Below, piece by piece: positions 8,705-18,429 of a DNA stretch of 64,000 bases. The stretch's first letter is position 1. Every line of letters starts with the position of its first letter. Under the pieces are notes generated by a model. It saw only the letters and a program-made list of their open reading frames with translations, did not search any database and was not told the DNA's origin. The translations under genes were made by a program, and so were the position numbers. The DNA is from Paenibacillus antri. GTDB taxonomy: Bacteria > Bacillota > Bacilli > Paenibacillales > YIM-B00363. Where the stretch lies: assembly GCF_005765165.1 (NCBI RefSeq), contig NZ_VCIW01000020.1, positions 1 through 64,000 on the forward strand. The letters run 5' to 3'.

Positions 8705-8753
8705 AAGGTTGCCTCCGGCAGGTTACGCTGCTCGGGAAGGCAACCTTATTTTC
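8705..8753 (+). terminator. rho-independent terminator
   Basis: AAGGTTGCCTCC (8705-8716) pairs with GGAAGGCAACCTT (8735-8747) and is followed by ATTTTCT. It starts eight bases after the stop codon of the oxidoreductase gene. Confidence 0.8.
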
Positions 8754-9183
8754 TGCCGAGACCCATCCGCGTTCAAGCTTAGGCTTCGGCTCGACAGCGA
8801 TAGGGAACATGAAAATCCCCTATTTCTACGAAGTCTCCCTGAAACCGGAAAATAGGGAAAATCAAAGTTCCCTATTTGCGGGTAAGCCGCCTGAAAACGG
8901 GCATATAACGGCGAAAAGGAAACATCGCTGTTCCCTATTGATTCAAAGCGTCCGCATCGGCAGGGGCGGCACTAGCGAAGTCGCACGCAAATGTAAATCT
9001 GCAGGTAAATGCGCAGAAAAACGCCCGATATCGCGGAATGCCTGCGAAACTGCAGGTATTCCGCCATGAAAGGGGGCATGGAGCGAAAAACAACTGCAGA
9101 TTCGCAGTTCGCCCCTGGCGAAAGGGATGCCGCGAACGAAACTGCTGTATTTTCACAGTTGTCGGCCACCCGCTTTCACCTTC
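8754..9183. repeat. intergenic region of small inverted repeats, no credible gene
   Basis: Two repeat types share this 430-bp gap. The first is built on TTCCCTATT/AATAGGGAA: a hairpin with 10-bp arms at 8850-8859 and 8868-8877, and further copies near 8815 and 8931. The second is built on CTGCAG: a 13-bp hairpin at 9033-9045/9052-9064 with one G-U pair, a 6-bp hairpin at 9092-9097/9104-9109, and looser copies near 9000 and 9141-9160. Open frames here (up to 90 codons on both strands) lack ribosome sites and simply read through the repeats. The copies look like dispersed non-coding repeats. Confidence 0.6.
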
Positions 9184-11157
9184 CTACTTCTCCGCCGCGA
9201 CGATCAGCGCATCCAACCCTTCGATCAGCGCCTCGCCGGACACGGTCCTCCCCGTGAGCGCGTCGACGCCTGCCTTCGCGAGCCGCACGCGCCTGGGCTC
9301 TCTCGCATAGTTCAAATAAAACGTGTACCTCATCCGCTCGCCGACCCGGTGCGTGACGTACACCTCTTCCGGAAGCTCCGGCTTCGGCACGCCGCGTTCG
9401 TCGGCGACGTCGCTCAAGATGGCGCGAAACAACTCCGCGCTGCCCATCGCTCCGACATAATACACTGTTCCCTTCCCGTACGCGTTCCTTGCGATCGCCG
9501 TTCTTCCCGCGTAAAACTTCTCTTGGTAGATGCCTGCCGTCTCCGCCTCTTTCGTCCGGAGCAAATCCAGCCAACCGTTCACGCGATACGACTTGCCGTT
9601 ATAGAGGACGCCGTTCGAGTAACGGTCGGGCAGCACCTCGAACTCGTCGATTTCGACGCCCGCCAAGTCCGACAACAAGCCGGGCCACGGCGTGTCGATC
9701 GTCGCGTTCTCCCAAGTTTTCATCCCGCTTCGCGCGCCGATGACGAGGCAGCCGCCGTCCGCGACGTACTTCTCCAAATTTCGTCTCGTCTCTTCGCTGA
9801 CCATCGCCAACGACGGCGCGACGACGAAAGCGTATCGGGCGAGATCCATGCAGGGATCTACTACGTCCGGCGTGATCCCCATACGAAGCAGCTCCCGATA
9901 ATACGACGTCAAATGGCCCCGGTACGAAAAGTTCGGATATTGCTTCTGCGCCTCGAACGCCCAAATTTGATCGAAGCTGTGAAGCAGGGCGACCGGCGCT
10001 TCCACCTCGGTCGCGGCCAGCTCCGCGCCGACGGCCGCGAACTCTCGCGTCGTTCGCCGGATCTCTTCGTAAGCTCTCCGCGGCGTCCCGTCGTGGCGCA
10101 GGATGCCGTTCGGGTTTTGCTCCCAGCTGAACCGCCCCGACCTCCAGCGATAGTACAGAACCGCATTCGCGCCTCGAGCGATGTCTTGAATCGTCCAATA
10201 CCGGACGAGTCCGGGCTCGATCGCCAAGTTATAATCGCTGTAATTGAAGTACCCGTTCTTCTGCTCCATAATCCAGATGGGCTCCCGCTTCGCGCTGCGG
10301 TGAAGGTCCAAATTCAGGCAGGTGTACGTATTGTCGGAGTCGACGTCCGGATACAAATCCACGCCCATTACGTCGAGATGCTTCCCGAGCTTATACAAAT
10401 CTAACCCCAAGTAAAGCCCTAGCGAGTTGTGCGTGACAATGTGGGTCGGCGCGTGCTTCTTGACGATGTCGGCCTGCCGACGAAGATGGGCGACCGTCGC
10501 CTCGGAGCAAAACCGGTTGAAAGCCAGCGCCTGACTGACGGACTTCGTCAGCTGGTCCGCCGAGGGGAGCGTCACCTCGTCCCAAGAGCGGTACGACTGG
10601 CTCCAAAACACCGTCCCCCACGCGTCGTTCAAGCGCTCGATCGTCCCGTACGCGCCGCGAAGCCACGCTCGGAAATCGAGCAGGCATTCCTTGCAATAAC
10701 ACGGAACGGCCCGAAGCTCGTTATCGATCTGCCATCCGACGACGGCGGGGTGACGGGCGTAATGCGAAGCCATGCGATCGACGATTCGGGCGACATAGTA
10801 GGCGAATGCCGCGTTCGTATGGCAATGATAGCCTCGATCGCCGTGAATGCGCCCGAATTCATCCGTCCGCACGACTTCGGGATGCTTCCGTCGAAGCCAA
10901 ACCGGAGACGCTTCGATCGGCGTCGCCAGCACGAACCGGATCCCTTCCTTCGAAGCCAAGGCGATGAAGTCGTCCAACCACTCGAAATCGAATCGTCCCT
11001 CCTCCGGCTCCAGCCTGGCCCAAGCCAAATCGGCGACGCGAAGCAGCCGGATCCCCGCTTCCTTCATAAGCCGGACATCCTCCGGCCACCTCTCCCTCGG
11101 CCAGTGCTCCGGGTAGTACGACGCCCCGAAAACCAATTCTCGCTCCGCGGCCGCCAC
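9184..11157 (-). CDS. GH42 beta-galactosidase
   Basis: A 657-residue glycoside hydrolase family 42 enzyme with no signal peptide, so cytoplasmic. The TIM barrel occupies roughly residues 1-370. WQIDNEL near residue 145 holds the acid/base glutamate and WIMEQKNG near 300 the nucleophile. A trimerisation domain and a small C-terminal beta domain follow, as usual for the family. The start is GTG at 11157, seven bases after AGGAGG; the nearby ATG at 11162 is out of frame. It lies 11 bp after the DUF4185 gene and is the last gene of the leftward operon. Family members also act on alpha-L-arabinopyranosides, so the sugar is not certain. Confidence 0.9.
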   Translation of the reverse strand: MAAAERELVFGASYYPEHWPRERWPEDVRLMKEAGIRLLRVADLAWARLEPEEGRFDFEWLDDFIALASKEGIRFVLATPIEASPVWLRRKHPEVVRTDEFGRIHGDRGYHCHTNAAFAYYVARIVDRMASHYARHPAVVGWQIDNELRAVPCYCKECLLDFRAWLRGAYGTIERLNDAWGTVFWSQSYRSWDEVTLPSADQLTKSVSQALAFNRFCSEATVAHLRRQADIVKKHAPTHIVTHNSLGLYLGLDLYKLGKHLDVMGVDLYPDVDSDNTYTCLNLDLHRSAKREPIWIMEQKNGYFNYSDYNLAIEPGLVRYWTIQDIARGANAVLYYRWRSGRFSWEQNPNGILRHDGTPRRAYEEIRRTTREFAAVGAELAATEVEAPVALLHSFDQIWAFEAQKQYPNFSYRGHLTSYYRELLRMGITPDVVDPCMDLARYAFVVAPSLAMVSEETRRNLEKYVADGGCLVIGARSGMKTWENATIDTPWPGLLSDLAGVEIDEFEVLPDRYSNGVLYNGKSYRVNGWLDLLRTKEAETAGIYQEKFYAGRTAIARNAYGKGTVYYVGAMGSAELFRAILSDVADERGVPKPELPEEVYVTHRVGERMRYTFYLNYAREPRRVRLAKAGVDALTGRTVSGEALIEGLDALIVAAEK

Positions 11158-11168
11158 GACATCGCCTC

Positions 11169-12311
11169 CTACGACTTCTTCTCCAAATCCGCCTTAAACC
11201 AGAACACATTATATGGGTCCCACAACGATAGCGCGAAATAGATCGTCTTCCCGTCGTTTTCCGTATATCTCGGATTCATATAAGGACCGTACAATCCGGG
11301 ATATTCGTCCTTATCGACGAGAACGATCGGTTCGCCCCAGGGCCCCCACGGCGCCGCGCCTTCCCGAATGACGACTCCTTGCCCTTCCCGCAAGTACGTC
11401 ATGAGCCACCGCTCCAAATACGGGTTCCAGACGACGGACAGCTCGCCGACCGTATCGTCGACGACCGTCGCCGCTTCCTTCGGCTCGCTCGACCAGATCG
11501 GCTTTCCGTCGTCGTCCGTTCCGGCGAAATATGCGTAGCCGTCGAGGCTTTCGATTCGAGACTCCTTCGCCTTCATGAGCTTCACGCCGCCGAAGCGGCC
11601 GGAAGGAACGCCCCAGAAGTAAATGTCGGCCTCCCCGTCCCCCTCTTGAATCCGATAAGGGCTGACTTGGATAAACCCGCTGTCGCCCGGCCACTTGACG
11701 TCGTCGAGCACCGTCCAGGTTTGCCCTTCGTCCGCGGATTTCGCGACGCCGGCGTAATTCGCGTCCCAATGGCCGGGCTCTCCCCAATGATTTACGGACA
11801 TGTAGTACAGATACATCGTATCGTTCGCGTACAAACCGTGGGTCGGGATCTTCGTTATCTCCTCGAAATCGCGCTTGACCGAGGGAAGGAGCTCCTTCGC
11901 AAGGCCGATGTCGTCGACGATCATGCCGTCGAACGCGATGCCGTCGCTCGGATCCGCGTCCGTCGAATACGCCATCGCGTTGGAGCGCCAGAAGCTCCCC
12001 CCGCCTCCCGTCATGTCCGGCGGCCGTTCCCCGAACGTGTCGCCGAAGACGAAATACGTCGTATCCCCTACGTTGAACATCGACCCGAGATCGGTGCCGT
12101 AGACGGCATACCCATCCGTTCGATTCATGCCGTCCGCGCCGGTCAGCAACGCGACTTGCTCCAGACCGGCGACGCTCTCCAGGACGAAGGCGCTTCCGTC
12201 CGGTTCCAGCATCTTCTCCGTCGTCCCTCGCTCTCCCGTGCCGCAGGCGGCGGCCGTACCCGCGGCGACGCCGAAGGCGAGCGCGCATGCCCAAGCTCTC
12301 CGAAGCTTCAT
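11169..12311 (-). CDS. DUF4185 (GH183-related) putative lipoprotein
   Basis: A 380-residue exported protein. The first 23 residues form a signal peptide ending AAAC, a weak lipobox. The rest is a predicted beta-propeller of the DUF4185 type: TDLGSMFNVGDTTYFVFGDT near residue 55, GPWGEP, PGLYGPYMNPR and SLWDPYNV near the C terminus. Part of DUF4185 has been classified as GH183 endo-D-arabinofuranases. The closest relative in the window is the 16318-18429 protein, which shares the DLG...FGD and PGLYG...PYNV blocks. The start at 12311 is preceded by AGGGGA. It lies between the 560-residue lipoprotein (13 bp) and GH42 (11 bp). Catalytic activity is inferred only. Confidence 0.75.
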   Translation of the reverse strand: MKLRRAWACALAFGVAAGTAAACGTGERGTTEKMLEPDGSAFVLESVAGLEQVALLTGADGMNRTDGYAVYGTDLGSMFNVGDTTYFVFGDTFGERPPDMTGGGGSFWRSNAMAYSTDADPSDGIAFDGMIVDDIGLAKELLPSVKRDFEEITKIPTHGLYANDTMYLYYMSVNHWGEPGHWDANYAGVAKSADEGQTWTVLDDVKWPGDSGFIQVSPYRIQEGDGEADIYFWGVPSGRFGGVKLMKAKESRIESLDGYAYFAGTDDDGKPIWSSEPKEAATVVDDTVGELSVVWNPYLERWLMTYLREGQGVVIREGAAPWGPWGEPIVLVDKDEYPGLYGPYMNPRYTENDGKTIYFALSLWDPYNVFWFKADLEKKS

Positions 12312-12324
12312 GTCGTCCGTTCCC

Positions 12325-14007
12325 CTATTCACTGTAGTAAACTTCCAGCTCCGCGACCGAAGTGAACTTCGAGGCGCCGCCCGGCGTTCCGACGATGCGG
12401 ACGCCGTCTCCCTGCGTCTCGTCGAAACGGAATTCGTATTCGGCGAACGCGCCTGCCGTCTCGTCGAACGGATACGCCGGCGAAACGACGACGCCTTCGA
12501 CGTCGATCCACTCGAAATTACGCCTGACCTGCACGCGGAAATCCTCGAACCATCCTCCGTCCTCGAACATGCCCCCGGTCGTGTATACAAGCTTATTCAT
12601 CTTATAAGCCTGCGACCACGTCATTCCCCAGTAATCCTCCGACTTCGCTTCTCCGTTCCAGCTGTCCTCGGAACGGTCCTTCGCGCCTTCGTGAACCGAC
12701 CGGCCGTTCCCGTAATGGTTGGACCGCGAGATCGGCGTCGCGTCGCCGCCGTTCTCCGGAAGGGCGAGATTCGAGCCGCTCTTCTTGTTGGCGGCTTTGC
12801 TCTTCTTATACGGGGTCACCTTCAATTGGCGCAGCGAGAAATTATATATTTCGACCCCGCCGACGAACGTGTTGCCGTTCACCCACATCGTCTTCCCGTC
12901 TTCGCTGATGAATTTGGACGGAATGACCGTCGCGTAGCCGCCGTGCTTCTCCGGCGTCCAAGGGTATACGCCGAAGTCCTTCGAGAAAAACCGCTTCCAC
13001 GGTCCCCACGGCTTCGGCGCTTCGTAAAATTCGAACGTAAACTCCGTCCAGGACGCGTAAATATATCGCTCCAGCGGCTTGTTATACACGACGTTGCTCT
13101 GCGAGAGAACGGCCATGTTCGATAAACCCTCGCCCAGCAGCTCTTTGTAGACGCGGCGATCGTCCCTTAAGACCGGCTTTCTGTTTTCCAGCTTCCCCGG
13201 CTCGGTCCACCTCGCATGTCCGTATAGATCGCCTGCGTAATACTCCCACCTCGACGCGTCCTGCACGGCGTCCTTCGGCATGCGGGCCAAATACAGCTTC
13301 GTCGGATCGGGTACGGCGTCCGAGAACGAATCCCGCCAATTGCCGTCCAGCCCGTACGCGTACACGTAGTCGTCGAACGTGTTGTTCGAGCCGTCTTTGC
13401 CGTAATCGAGGAACATGATCGTCGTAAAGGTATAATCGTCGAACATCGGCTTCGACGGATCGAACGTCCACGTTTTCCCCTTATCGGTAGACTTTAGAAT
13501 CGTAGCGGCCGGCGCGTCGTTGAACGCCGGGGCGCCCTGCTGCTTGTTCAGATCCTGCACCGCAAGATAGAGGTCGCCGTCGACGGACGCCATGCCCGTC
13601 GGTTTTTTGTTATACTTTTCCGGATCGCTCCATACTTTCCCTACCTGCTCTCCGGCGGCCAACCGCTCGCCCGACAAGTCGTCGCTCGCCGGATGCCCGT
13701 CGATGCGATTGACGACGATGTCCGCCCAGGGCTGCGACCAGTCGAAGCCTCTGCCGTCCCCCATCGCCGCGTAGAGCCGATCGTCGTCTGACCAAGCCGC
13801 CGGCCATAAATCGCCGTTGCTGTCCGAGAACGTCCGCGTCGTCTCGTCGACCCATACGGTGGAGAAGAAAGTACTCTCCTCGGGGATATAGATTTCGTCC
13901 TCGGGAACGTCCGGCCGCACGGCTTGCCCTGCGTCGCCCGTACAAGCGGATATCAGAGTTACCATACTAATGACTAGCGGGATCGCGATTAACGCTTTCG
14001 TCTTCAC
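12325..14007 (-). CDS. lipoprotein with sialidase/DUF4185-like beta-propeller and C-terminal galactose-binding-like domain
   Basis: A 560-residue lipoprotein with a clear lipobox, LISAC, at Cys22. Residues 50-390 show propeller-like repeats (STDKGKTWTF Asp-box, FYEAPKPWGPWKRFF, HGGYATVIP) and a GDLW...AAMGDGRG pair that parallels the DLG...FGD of the two DUF4185 neighbours. The last 120 residues (WSQAYKMNKLVYTTG onward) look like an F5/8 type C or discoidin carbohydrate-binding domain. The start is GTG at 14007 with GGAGG six bases upstream; it lies inside the end of the preceding gene (41-bp overlap). It probably binds or cuts a glycan at the cell surface. Whether it is a true DUF4185 member is uncertain. 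Confidence 0.65.
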   Translation of the reverse strand: MKTKALIAIPLVISMVTLISACTGDAGQAVRPDVPEDEIYIPEESTFFSTVWVDETTRTFSDSNGDLWPAAWSDDDRLYAAMGDGRGFDWSQPWADIVVNRIDGHPASDDLSGERLAAGEQVGKVWSDPEKYNKKPTGMASVDGDLYLAVQDLNKQQGAPAFNDAPAATILKSTDKGKTWTFDPSKPMFDDYTFTTIMFLDYGKDGSNNTFDDYVYAYGLDGNWRDSFSDAVPDPTKLYLARMPKDAVQDASRWEYYAGDLYGHARWTEPGKLENRKPVLRDDRRVYKELLGEGLSNMAVLSQSNVVYNKPLERYIYASWTEFTFEFYEAPKPWGPWKRFFSKDFGVYPWTPEKHGGYATVIPSKFISEDGKTMWVNGNTFVGGVEIYNFSLRQLKVTPYKKSKAANKKSGSNLALPENGGDATPISRSNHYGNGRSVHEGAKDRSEDSWNGEAKSEDYWGMTWSQAYKMNKLVYTTGGMFEDGGWFEDFRVQVRRNFEWIDVEGVVVSPAYPFDETAGAFAEYEFRFDETQGDGVRIVGTPGGASKFTSVAELEVYYSE

Positions 14008-16264
14008 TCCAGTCCTCCAGACCCTTGTCGGTAATCTCCAGAATGACGACGCGCTTCGGCGGAATCGACAACCGAACGGCTCTCGCTTCGTCCGCCGCGA
14101 TCTCGCCCCCGTCTTCGATCGCGTCGCCCTCGATGCGACGGACGCGATAAGACCCCGCGGGCAAGTCGTATCGCTTCATGTCCAGCTCGAAGGAGACGTT
14201 CCGCGCCACGTCCGTCACGTTCGCGAAGAAGAACGCCAAACTCTCCTCCCGGTACTGCCAAACGGAATGAACGATCGCGTCGGCCTCGTAGACGCCGGAC
14301 TCGTTGTACTCCGGGAAGTTCTTATCGCAGTTGTAATGGAACCAGTCCAGCGACGCCGTCTCTCTATCGAATGACAGCGGTCGAAGCATCTTGCCGTACG
14401 CCAAATATTTGTTGCCCGGGCCGACCCGCATCCGCGCCAGCATCCCCAAGTATCGGGCGCGTTCGGGCGATAGCGCATACCCTCTCGGTTCGAAAATGTA
14501 ATAGTGTTCCTCCGGGTCGTTTTCCTTCCCGTCGATCGCTTCCATCGGGCTGTACTCGTAATTCAGCTCATAGATACCGCCCCACAGGTACGTTCGCGCG
14601 GCGGCGAAGTAAAACAGGGAGCCGATCTCCTCCGTCAGCTTGCCCCAGCCGTCCATCCGCAGCGCCCCGAATTCGTTGTATACATAGGTGAACATCGGAA
14701 TCAGCGCCGCCTCGCCGGTCATAAGCAAGTTCTTGAAATTGTACATTTCCAAGGGGGCCGCCGGACGTCCTCCTGCCCTCGCTTGGTAATAATCGAGTAC
14801 ATCCAGGAAAACCTCGTTCATCATTTCGGTTCCCATCGGAATATACCGTCCGGCCTTCTCGATCATCGCTGCCTTCGTAGCCGCGTAGTTGTCTCGATAC
14901 GCCGCCGCGATCTGCCTGCCGGCGCCGACCGGATGGCCGTGCGATTCGTCCATGCACACCTTCAAAATGTTGTTGGCGGAGATGTCGTAGTAGATCGAAT
15001 CGACGTCGGCCTCCGTCTGCAGCCGCTCGTCCCGGCGCACGTGCAATTCCCGGATGTACGGGGCCGCCGGACATACGAGCGAAAATTTGTACTTGTCGAT
15101 GCTTCGAAGGGCGCCTTCCTCCGGGAACCGCTGCAGCGCTTGGCGGCCGAGCTCCGCGTCGGCGCCGTTCAGACCGAATAAATAGTCGAATTCGAACGGC
15201 GCGTACTTGTCCCCGTACGCCTTCATCGCTTCGAGATTGGCCGGGTGAAACCGCGTCGGAAACCAATCGTCCATGCCGCCCGGGACGCCGTTGTAGAAGT
15301 TCTGCGTGCGATGAACCCAATCGGGCCCGAGGATATGGAACATCGGCGTCCCGATGTATTTATGGTACTCGCGAATCCATGCGCTTCGGTCGTGACCGGC
15401 GTTCATCCCGAACGTGCATACCCCCGTTTCCTCGTTCAACCAGCGGGCGCGTTCGGTATCGGGCCGCTCCGACAGCGGGCCGCCTCGGCACCATAACTGC
15501 TGTACGGCCCACTGTTTGTATAGATCGGCGGCCTCGTACCACCCTTCTCCGTCGAGCGGCCGAACGACGACCGGATATTCGACGGTCATCCCCGTCCCCG
15601 GCGCCATCGATTCCGCGCCGTGAAAGAAGGACGCCTCCAGCAGGCCGTTCTCGTTCTTGTAGAAATTCAGCCATTTGGGATGCATCTCTCCGTCGTACGC
15701 CGCGAAATACAATCCGCCTTGCCCTTCGCCGTAGTACGCGAAAAACTGCATCGAAGCCCCTGAGAAGCTTTCCGGGTAAGGCATATGCCGCAGCCCGACG
15801 TCCCCGCCGAAGTGCTTCGACGGGTTGCGGACGCACAGCCCCGTCGCAAAGCTGTGGGCGACGTAGTCGTCGGCCCCCTCGTCCGTGATCGCTTGCAAAT
15901 CCGGTATGATCGGGTACTCCAGGCCGACGACGGTCTCCTCCGAGTCGTTGCGAACCTCGGAGAAGAACCGGATCTCTTCCCGTTCGGCGGACGCGACGAC
16001 GGTACCTATGACCGTCAACGCCTTCGCCACTACCCACTCGAACGCGATCGTCGTCTCGCCGTCCGGCGATTCCGAGATCGAATGCGTGCAGCGCTCGAAT
16101 CGGCTCGTCGTTCCGCCGGCCGTCTCGATCCGGAAGGCGTCGGCCTGCATCGCGACCGCGTAATCGATCCGTTTCGCTTTATCGAACAGCTCCCGCACGG
16201 AGCCGGTCGCCTCGTCGAACCGGATCCGGAGACGCCGGGTTTCCAACGTCAACATAAACCCCAT
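13967..16264 (-). CDS. DUF6259-like putative glycoside hydrolase
   Basis: A 765-residue protein without signal peptide. The N-terminal 230 residues look like a beta-sandwich (AREEIRFFSEVRNDSEETV region), and the middle is a probable TIM barrel starting near GWYEAADLYKQWA, a pattern I associate with DUF6259 proteins; a beta domain ends it. Candidate acidic residues lie in MGTEMMNEVF and YNEFGALRMDGWG, but I cannot assign catalysis. The start is unclear: ATG at 16264 and GTG at 16267 both sit behind a poor AAGAAAG site, and ATG 16255 is also possible. It is flanked by exported DUF4185 proteins and is probably a cytoplasmic member of the same pathway. Confidence 0.6.
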   Translation of the reverse strand: MGFMLTLETRRLRIRFDEATGSVRELFDKAKRIDYAVAMQADAFRIETAGGTTSRFERCTHSISESPDGETTIAFEWVVAKALTVIGTVVASAEREEIRFFSEVRNDSEETVVGLEYPIIPDLQAITDEGADDYVAHSFATGLCVRNPSKHFGGDVGLRHMPYPESFSGASMQFFAYYGEGQGGLYFAAYDGEMHPKWLNFYKNENGLLEASFFHGAESMAPGTGMTVEYPVVVRPLDGEGWYEAADLYKQWAVQQLWCRGGPLSERPDTERARWLNEETGVCTFGMNAGHDRSAWIREYHKYIGTPMFHILGPDWVHRTQNFYNGVPGGMDDWFPTRFHPANLEAMKAYGDKYAPFEFDYLFGLNGADAELGRQALQRFPEEGALRSIDKYKFSLVCPAAPYIRELHVRRDERLQTEADVDSIYYDISANNILKVCMDESHGHPVGAGRQIAAAYRDNYAATKAAMIEKAGRYIPMGTEMMNEVFLDVLDYYQARAGGRPAAPLEMYNFKNLLMTGEAALIPMFTYVYNEFGALRMDGWGKLTEEIGSLFYFAAARTYLWGGIYELNYEYSPMEAIDGKENDPEEHYYIFEPRGYALSPERARYLGMLARMRVGPGNKYLAYGKMLRPLSFDRETASLDWFHYNCDKNFPEYNESGVYEADAIVHSVWQYREESLAFFFANVTDVARNVSFELDMKRYDLPAGSYRVRRIEGDAIEDGGEIAADEARAVRLSIPPKRVVILEITDKGLEDWSEDESVNRDPASH

Positions 16265-16317
16265 CACCGCGCTTTCTTCGAATTATATCGCTTCGCGAAA
16301 GAGAGGCCGCGCGAGCT

Positions 16318-18429
16318 TCATTGCTCCGCGGGAGCCTCGGCCAAATACACGCGCAGATCGTAGCCGGCGTTGTTGCCCGGAAGCTTGAACCCGCCGGCGA
16401 ACGTCTCCGTCGCGCCCGAAGGGATGCTGTGCGTCACGCTGGCGTATTGCTCGATGTCGCCCTTCTTATCGTACAGCGCGACGACGAACGTCGCCGGCGC
16501 CGCCTCCGCCGTATTGTTGCGGACGGTCGCCTCCGCCGCGACGAACCCCTTCTTCGGCAGCTCGTTCAGGACGTTGCCGCTTGCGTCGCGGATCGTCGTC
16601 TCGCCGAGCGTGAACGCCTCGCCCGTCACCTTCACCGTGCGAACGGCCGGCGCCGCGGCGGTGCCTTCGCGGTCGGACACCGTGTAGGTCAGCGTATACG
16701 TCCCCACGATATTCGTGTTCACGGCGCCTTCCACGTCGATGAAGCCCGTCAAGTCGCCGTCCGCATCGTCCGTCGCCGTCGCGCCGGGATCGACGAACGT
16801 TCCGCCGAGCGGCACTTCCATCGTCGCGTCGCCGCGCAGCGTAAGGACCGGAGGCGTCGCGTCGATCGGATACAACGAGAAATCGTCCGCCTGCACCCAT
16901 GTGTCGCCGGAGGCGTGCATGCCGGCGAAGATCGTCACGGAGGCATGGTCGCCCGAGTTGAAGCGAACGGTAAGCGGCGAGTACGAATCGAACCGTTCGA
17001 ACTTTACCTCTTGCAGAATGCTCCCGTCGGAACCTCTGGCCCCGAAATAGCCCGCTTGATTGTCGGTCGACGTTCGAACGAACGCCTTAAGCCGGTATTC
17101 CGTATGCGGCGTCACGGGAATCGTCTGGGTCACCGCGTTCCACCCGCTTGCGTTCCGCAGCCAGACGTTGTTGCGGCCGCCCCGGGCGAACGTTCCTCGG
17201 TCGATGCCGCCGTTGCCGGCTTCCAGCGTCCACGGCGCGGAGACGGTGCCGGACGTCTGCGCCTCGAAGGACGGATCGGCGACCAGATTCGCCGCCGGCT
17301 CGCCGATCGACAGCGTGGACCGCATCAGGATGACGTTATACGGCCCCCACTCGGAGACGAGCATGTATAAGTCCGCGCCGTCGTTCGTCCACGGATGGAT
17401 GAATCCGCCGTATAGTCCCGGATGATCCGCTCCCGTGACGACTTCCGTCTCGGCCGACCAAGGCCCCGTCAATTCGGAGGCGCTGCGCATGACGATCGCG
17501 TACCGGTTCTCGTTCAAGTACGTCATCACCCACTTGTCGAAATGAGCGTTATAGGCGACCGACAGCTCGCTGACGGGAACGTCGACGACGGGAGCCGCGG
17601 CGGCCTCGTCGTTCGCGACCCAACCGGAGCCGTTCCAATATTCGTAACGCTCCTTCGACAGCAACTCGGTCTCCGGCACTCTGGCCAAATACGCGCTGTC
17701 GAATCGTCCGGCCGGCGTTCCGAACATGTACGCGTAACCGCCTTCCTTCGCGTACGCCGCCTGGGCGAACTTGCTGCCTGCAGCCCACGTCGTCCCGGAT
17801 TTCGTCCACGTTTCGCCTTCGTCGTCGGAGTAGGCGATTTCGGAGAAGTTCGTATTCCAGCGTCCGTTCGCGCCCCAATTTTTAATTTGCATGTAGTGGA
17901 TATAATGGCGCGAACCGACCGTGACGCCCGCCGTCGGGATCGCCGTGAAGTCGCTGGCGCCCGACGTGTCCTTCGCGGAATGGATAATCTCCTTCGCGTA
18001 ATTCGGCCGCGCCGGATCGGCGATCATCGAAGAAAACGTCAGTCCGTCGGACAGATCGGCGTCTCGGGACAACGCGAGCAGATTGCTCCGCCATCCTTCC
18101 CGCGCGCCGCCGCCGCCGAAGCCGCCCCATCCGTCGTCGTACGAATCGCCGAACGCGATCATGACCTTCTTGTCGGCCGGATCGGTCGTCGCGTCCCACA
18201 CGATGCCGAGGTCGGTCGCCGTCAGGCCGTAGTTGTCCGCGGTCTGATTCGGATTCGGCGCGGTCTCCCCTTCCAACGTCCTCCCGGTCACTCTCGCCAC
18301 CTTCACCGCTTTGCTTGCCGTCAACCGGAAATCGTCGTCCCCGTCCGCGCCTGCCGGAACGGGCGCCGCGGCGGCCGCGCCGCACAACAACGCCGCCGTT
18401 AAGATAACGTTTACATATTTGTGTTTCAA
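16318..18429 (-). CDS. secreted modular DUF4185 (GH183-related) protein with carbohydrate-binding and Ig-like domains
   Basis: A 703-residue secreted protein. A signal peptide covers about residues 1-28 (cleavage near PAGADG) and there is no lipobox. A DUF4185 propeller spans about 50-385 (ATDLGIVW, VMIAFGDSYDDGW, HPGLYGGFIHPW, SEWGPYNVILM). Residues 395-530 form a carbohydrate-binding-like beta-sandwich (NLVADPSFEAQ, WVQADDFSLYP). A DUF5011-type Ig-like domain (PPVLTLRGDATMEVPLGG) and a final beta domain follow. The start is TTG at 18429 behind AAGGAGGGG; an ATG at 18436 is in another frame. It is the only free extracellular enzyme candidate of this operon and probably does the first attack on the polymer. 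Confidence 0.75.
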   Translation of the reverse strand: MKHKYVNVILTAALLCGAAAAAPVPAGADGDDDFRLTASKAVKVARVTGRTLEGETAPNPNQTADNYGLTATDLGIVWDATTDPADKKVMIAFGDSYDDGWGGFGGGGAREGWRSNLLALSRDADLSDGLTFSSMIADPARPNYAKEIIHSAKDTSGASDFTAIPTAGVTVGSRHYIHYMQIKNWGANGRWNTNFSEIAYSDDEGETWTKSGTTWAAGSKFAQAAYAKEGGYAYMFGTPAGRFDSAYLARVPETELLSKERYEYWNGSGWVANDEAAAAPVVDVPVSELSVAYNAHFDKWVMTYLNENRYAIVMRSASELTGPWSAETEVVTGADHPGLYGGFIHPWTNDGADLYMLVSEWGPYNVILMRSTLSIGEPAANLVADPSFEAQTSGTVSAPWTLEAGNGGIDRGTFARGGRNNVWLRNASGWNAVTQTIPVTPHTEYRLKAFVRTSTDNQAGYFGARGSDGSILQEVKFERFDSYSPLTVRFNSGDHASVTIFAGMHASGDTWVQADDFSLYPIDATPPVLTLRGDATMEVPLGGTFVDPGATATDDADGDLTGFIDVEGAVNTNIVGTYTLTYTVSDREGTAAAPAVRTVKVTGEAFTLGETTIRDASGNVLNELPKKGFVAAEATVRNNTAEAAPATFVVALYDKKGDIEQYASVTHSIPSGATETFAGGFKLPGNNAGYDLRVYLAEAPAEQ

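Noticed and set aside
8811-9164. Possible CRISPR-like array
   Set aside because: The repeats are short, unequal in spacing and form two unrelated families; no cas gene is present.
8809-9310. Small open frames of 60-90 codons on both strands in the repeat region
   Set aside because: They read through inverted repeats, lack ribosome sites and have no recognisable product.
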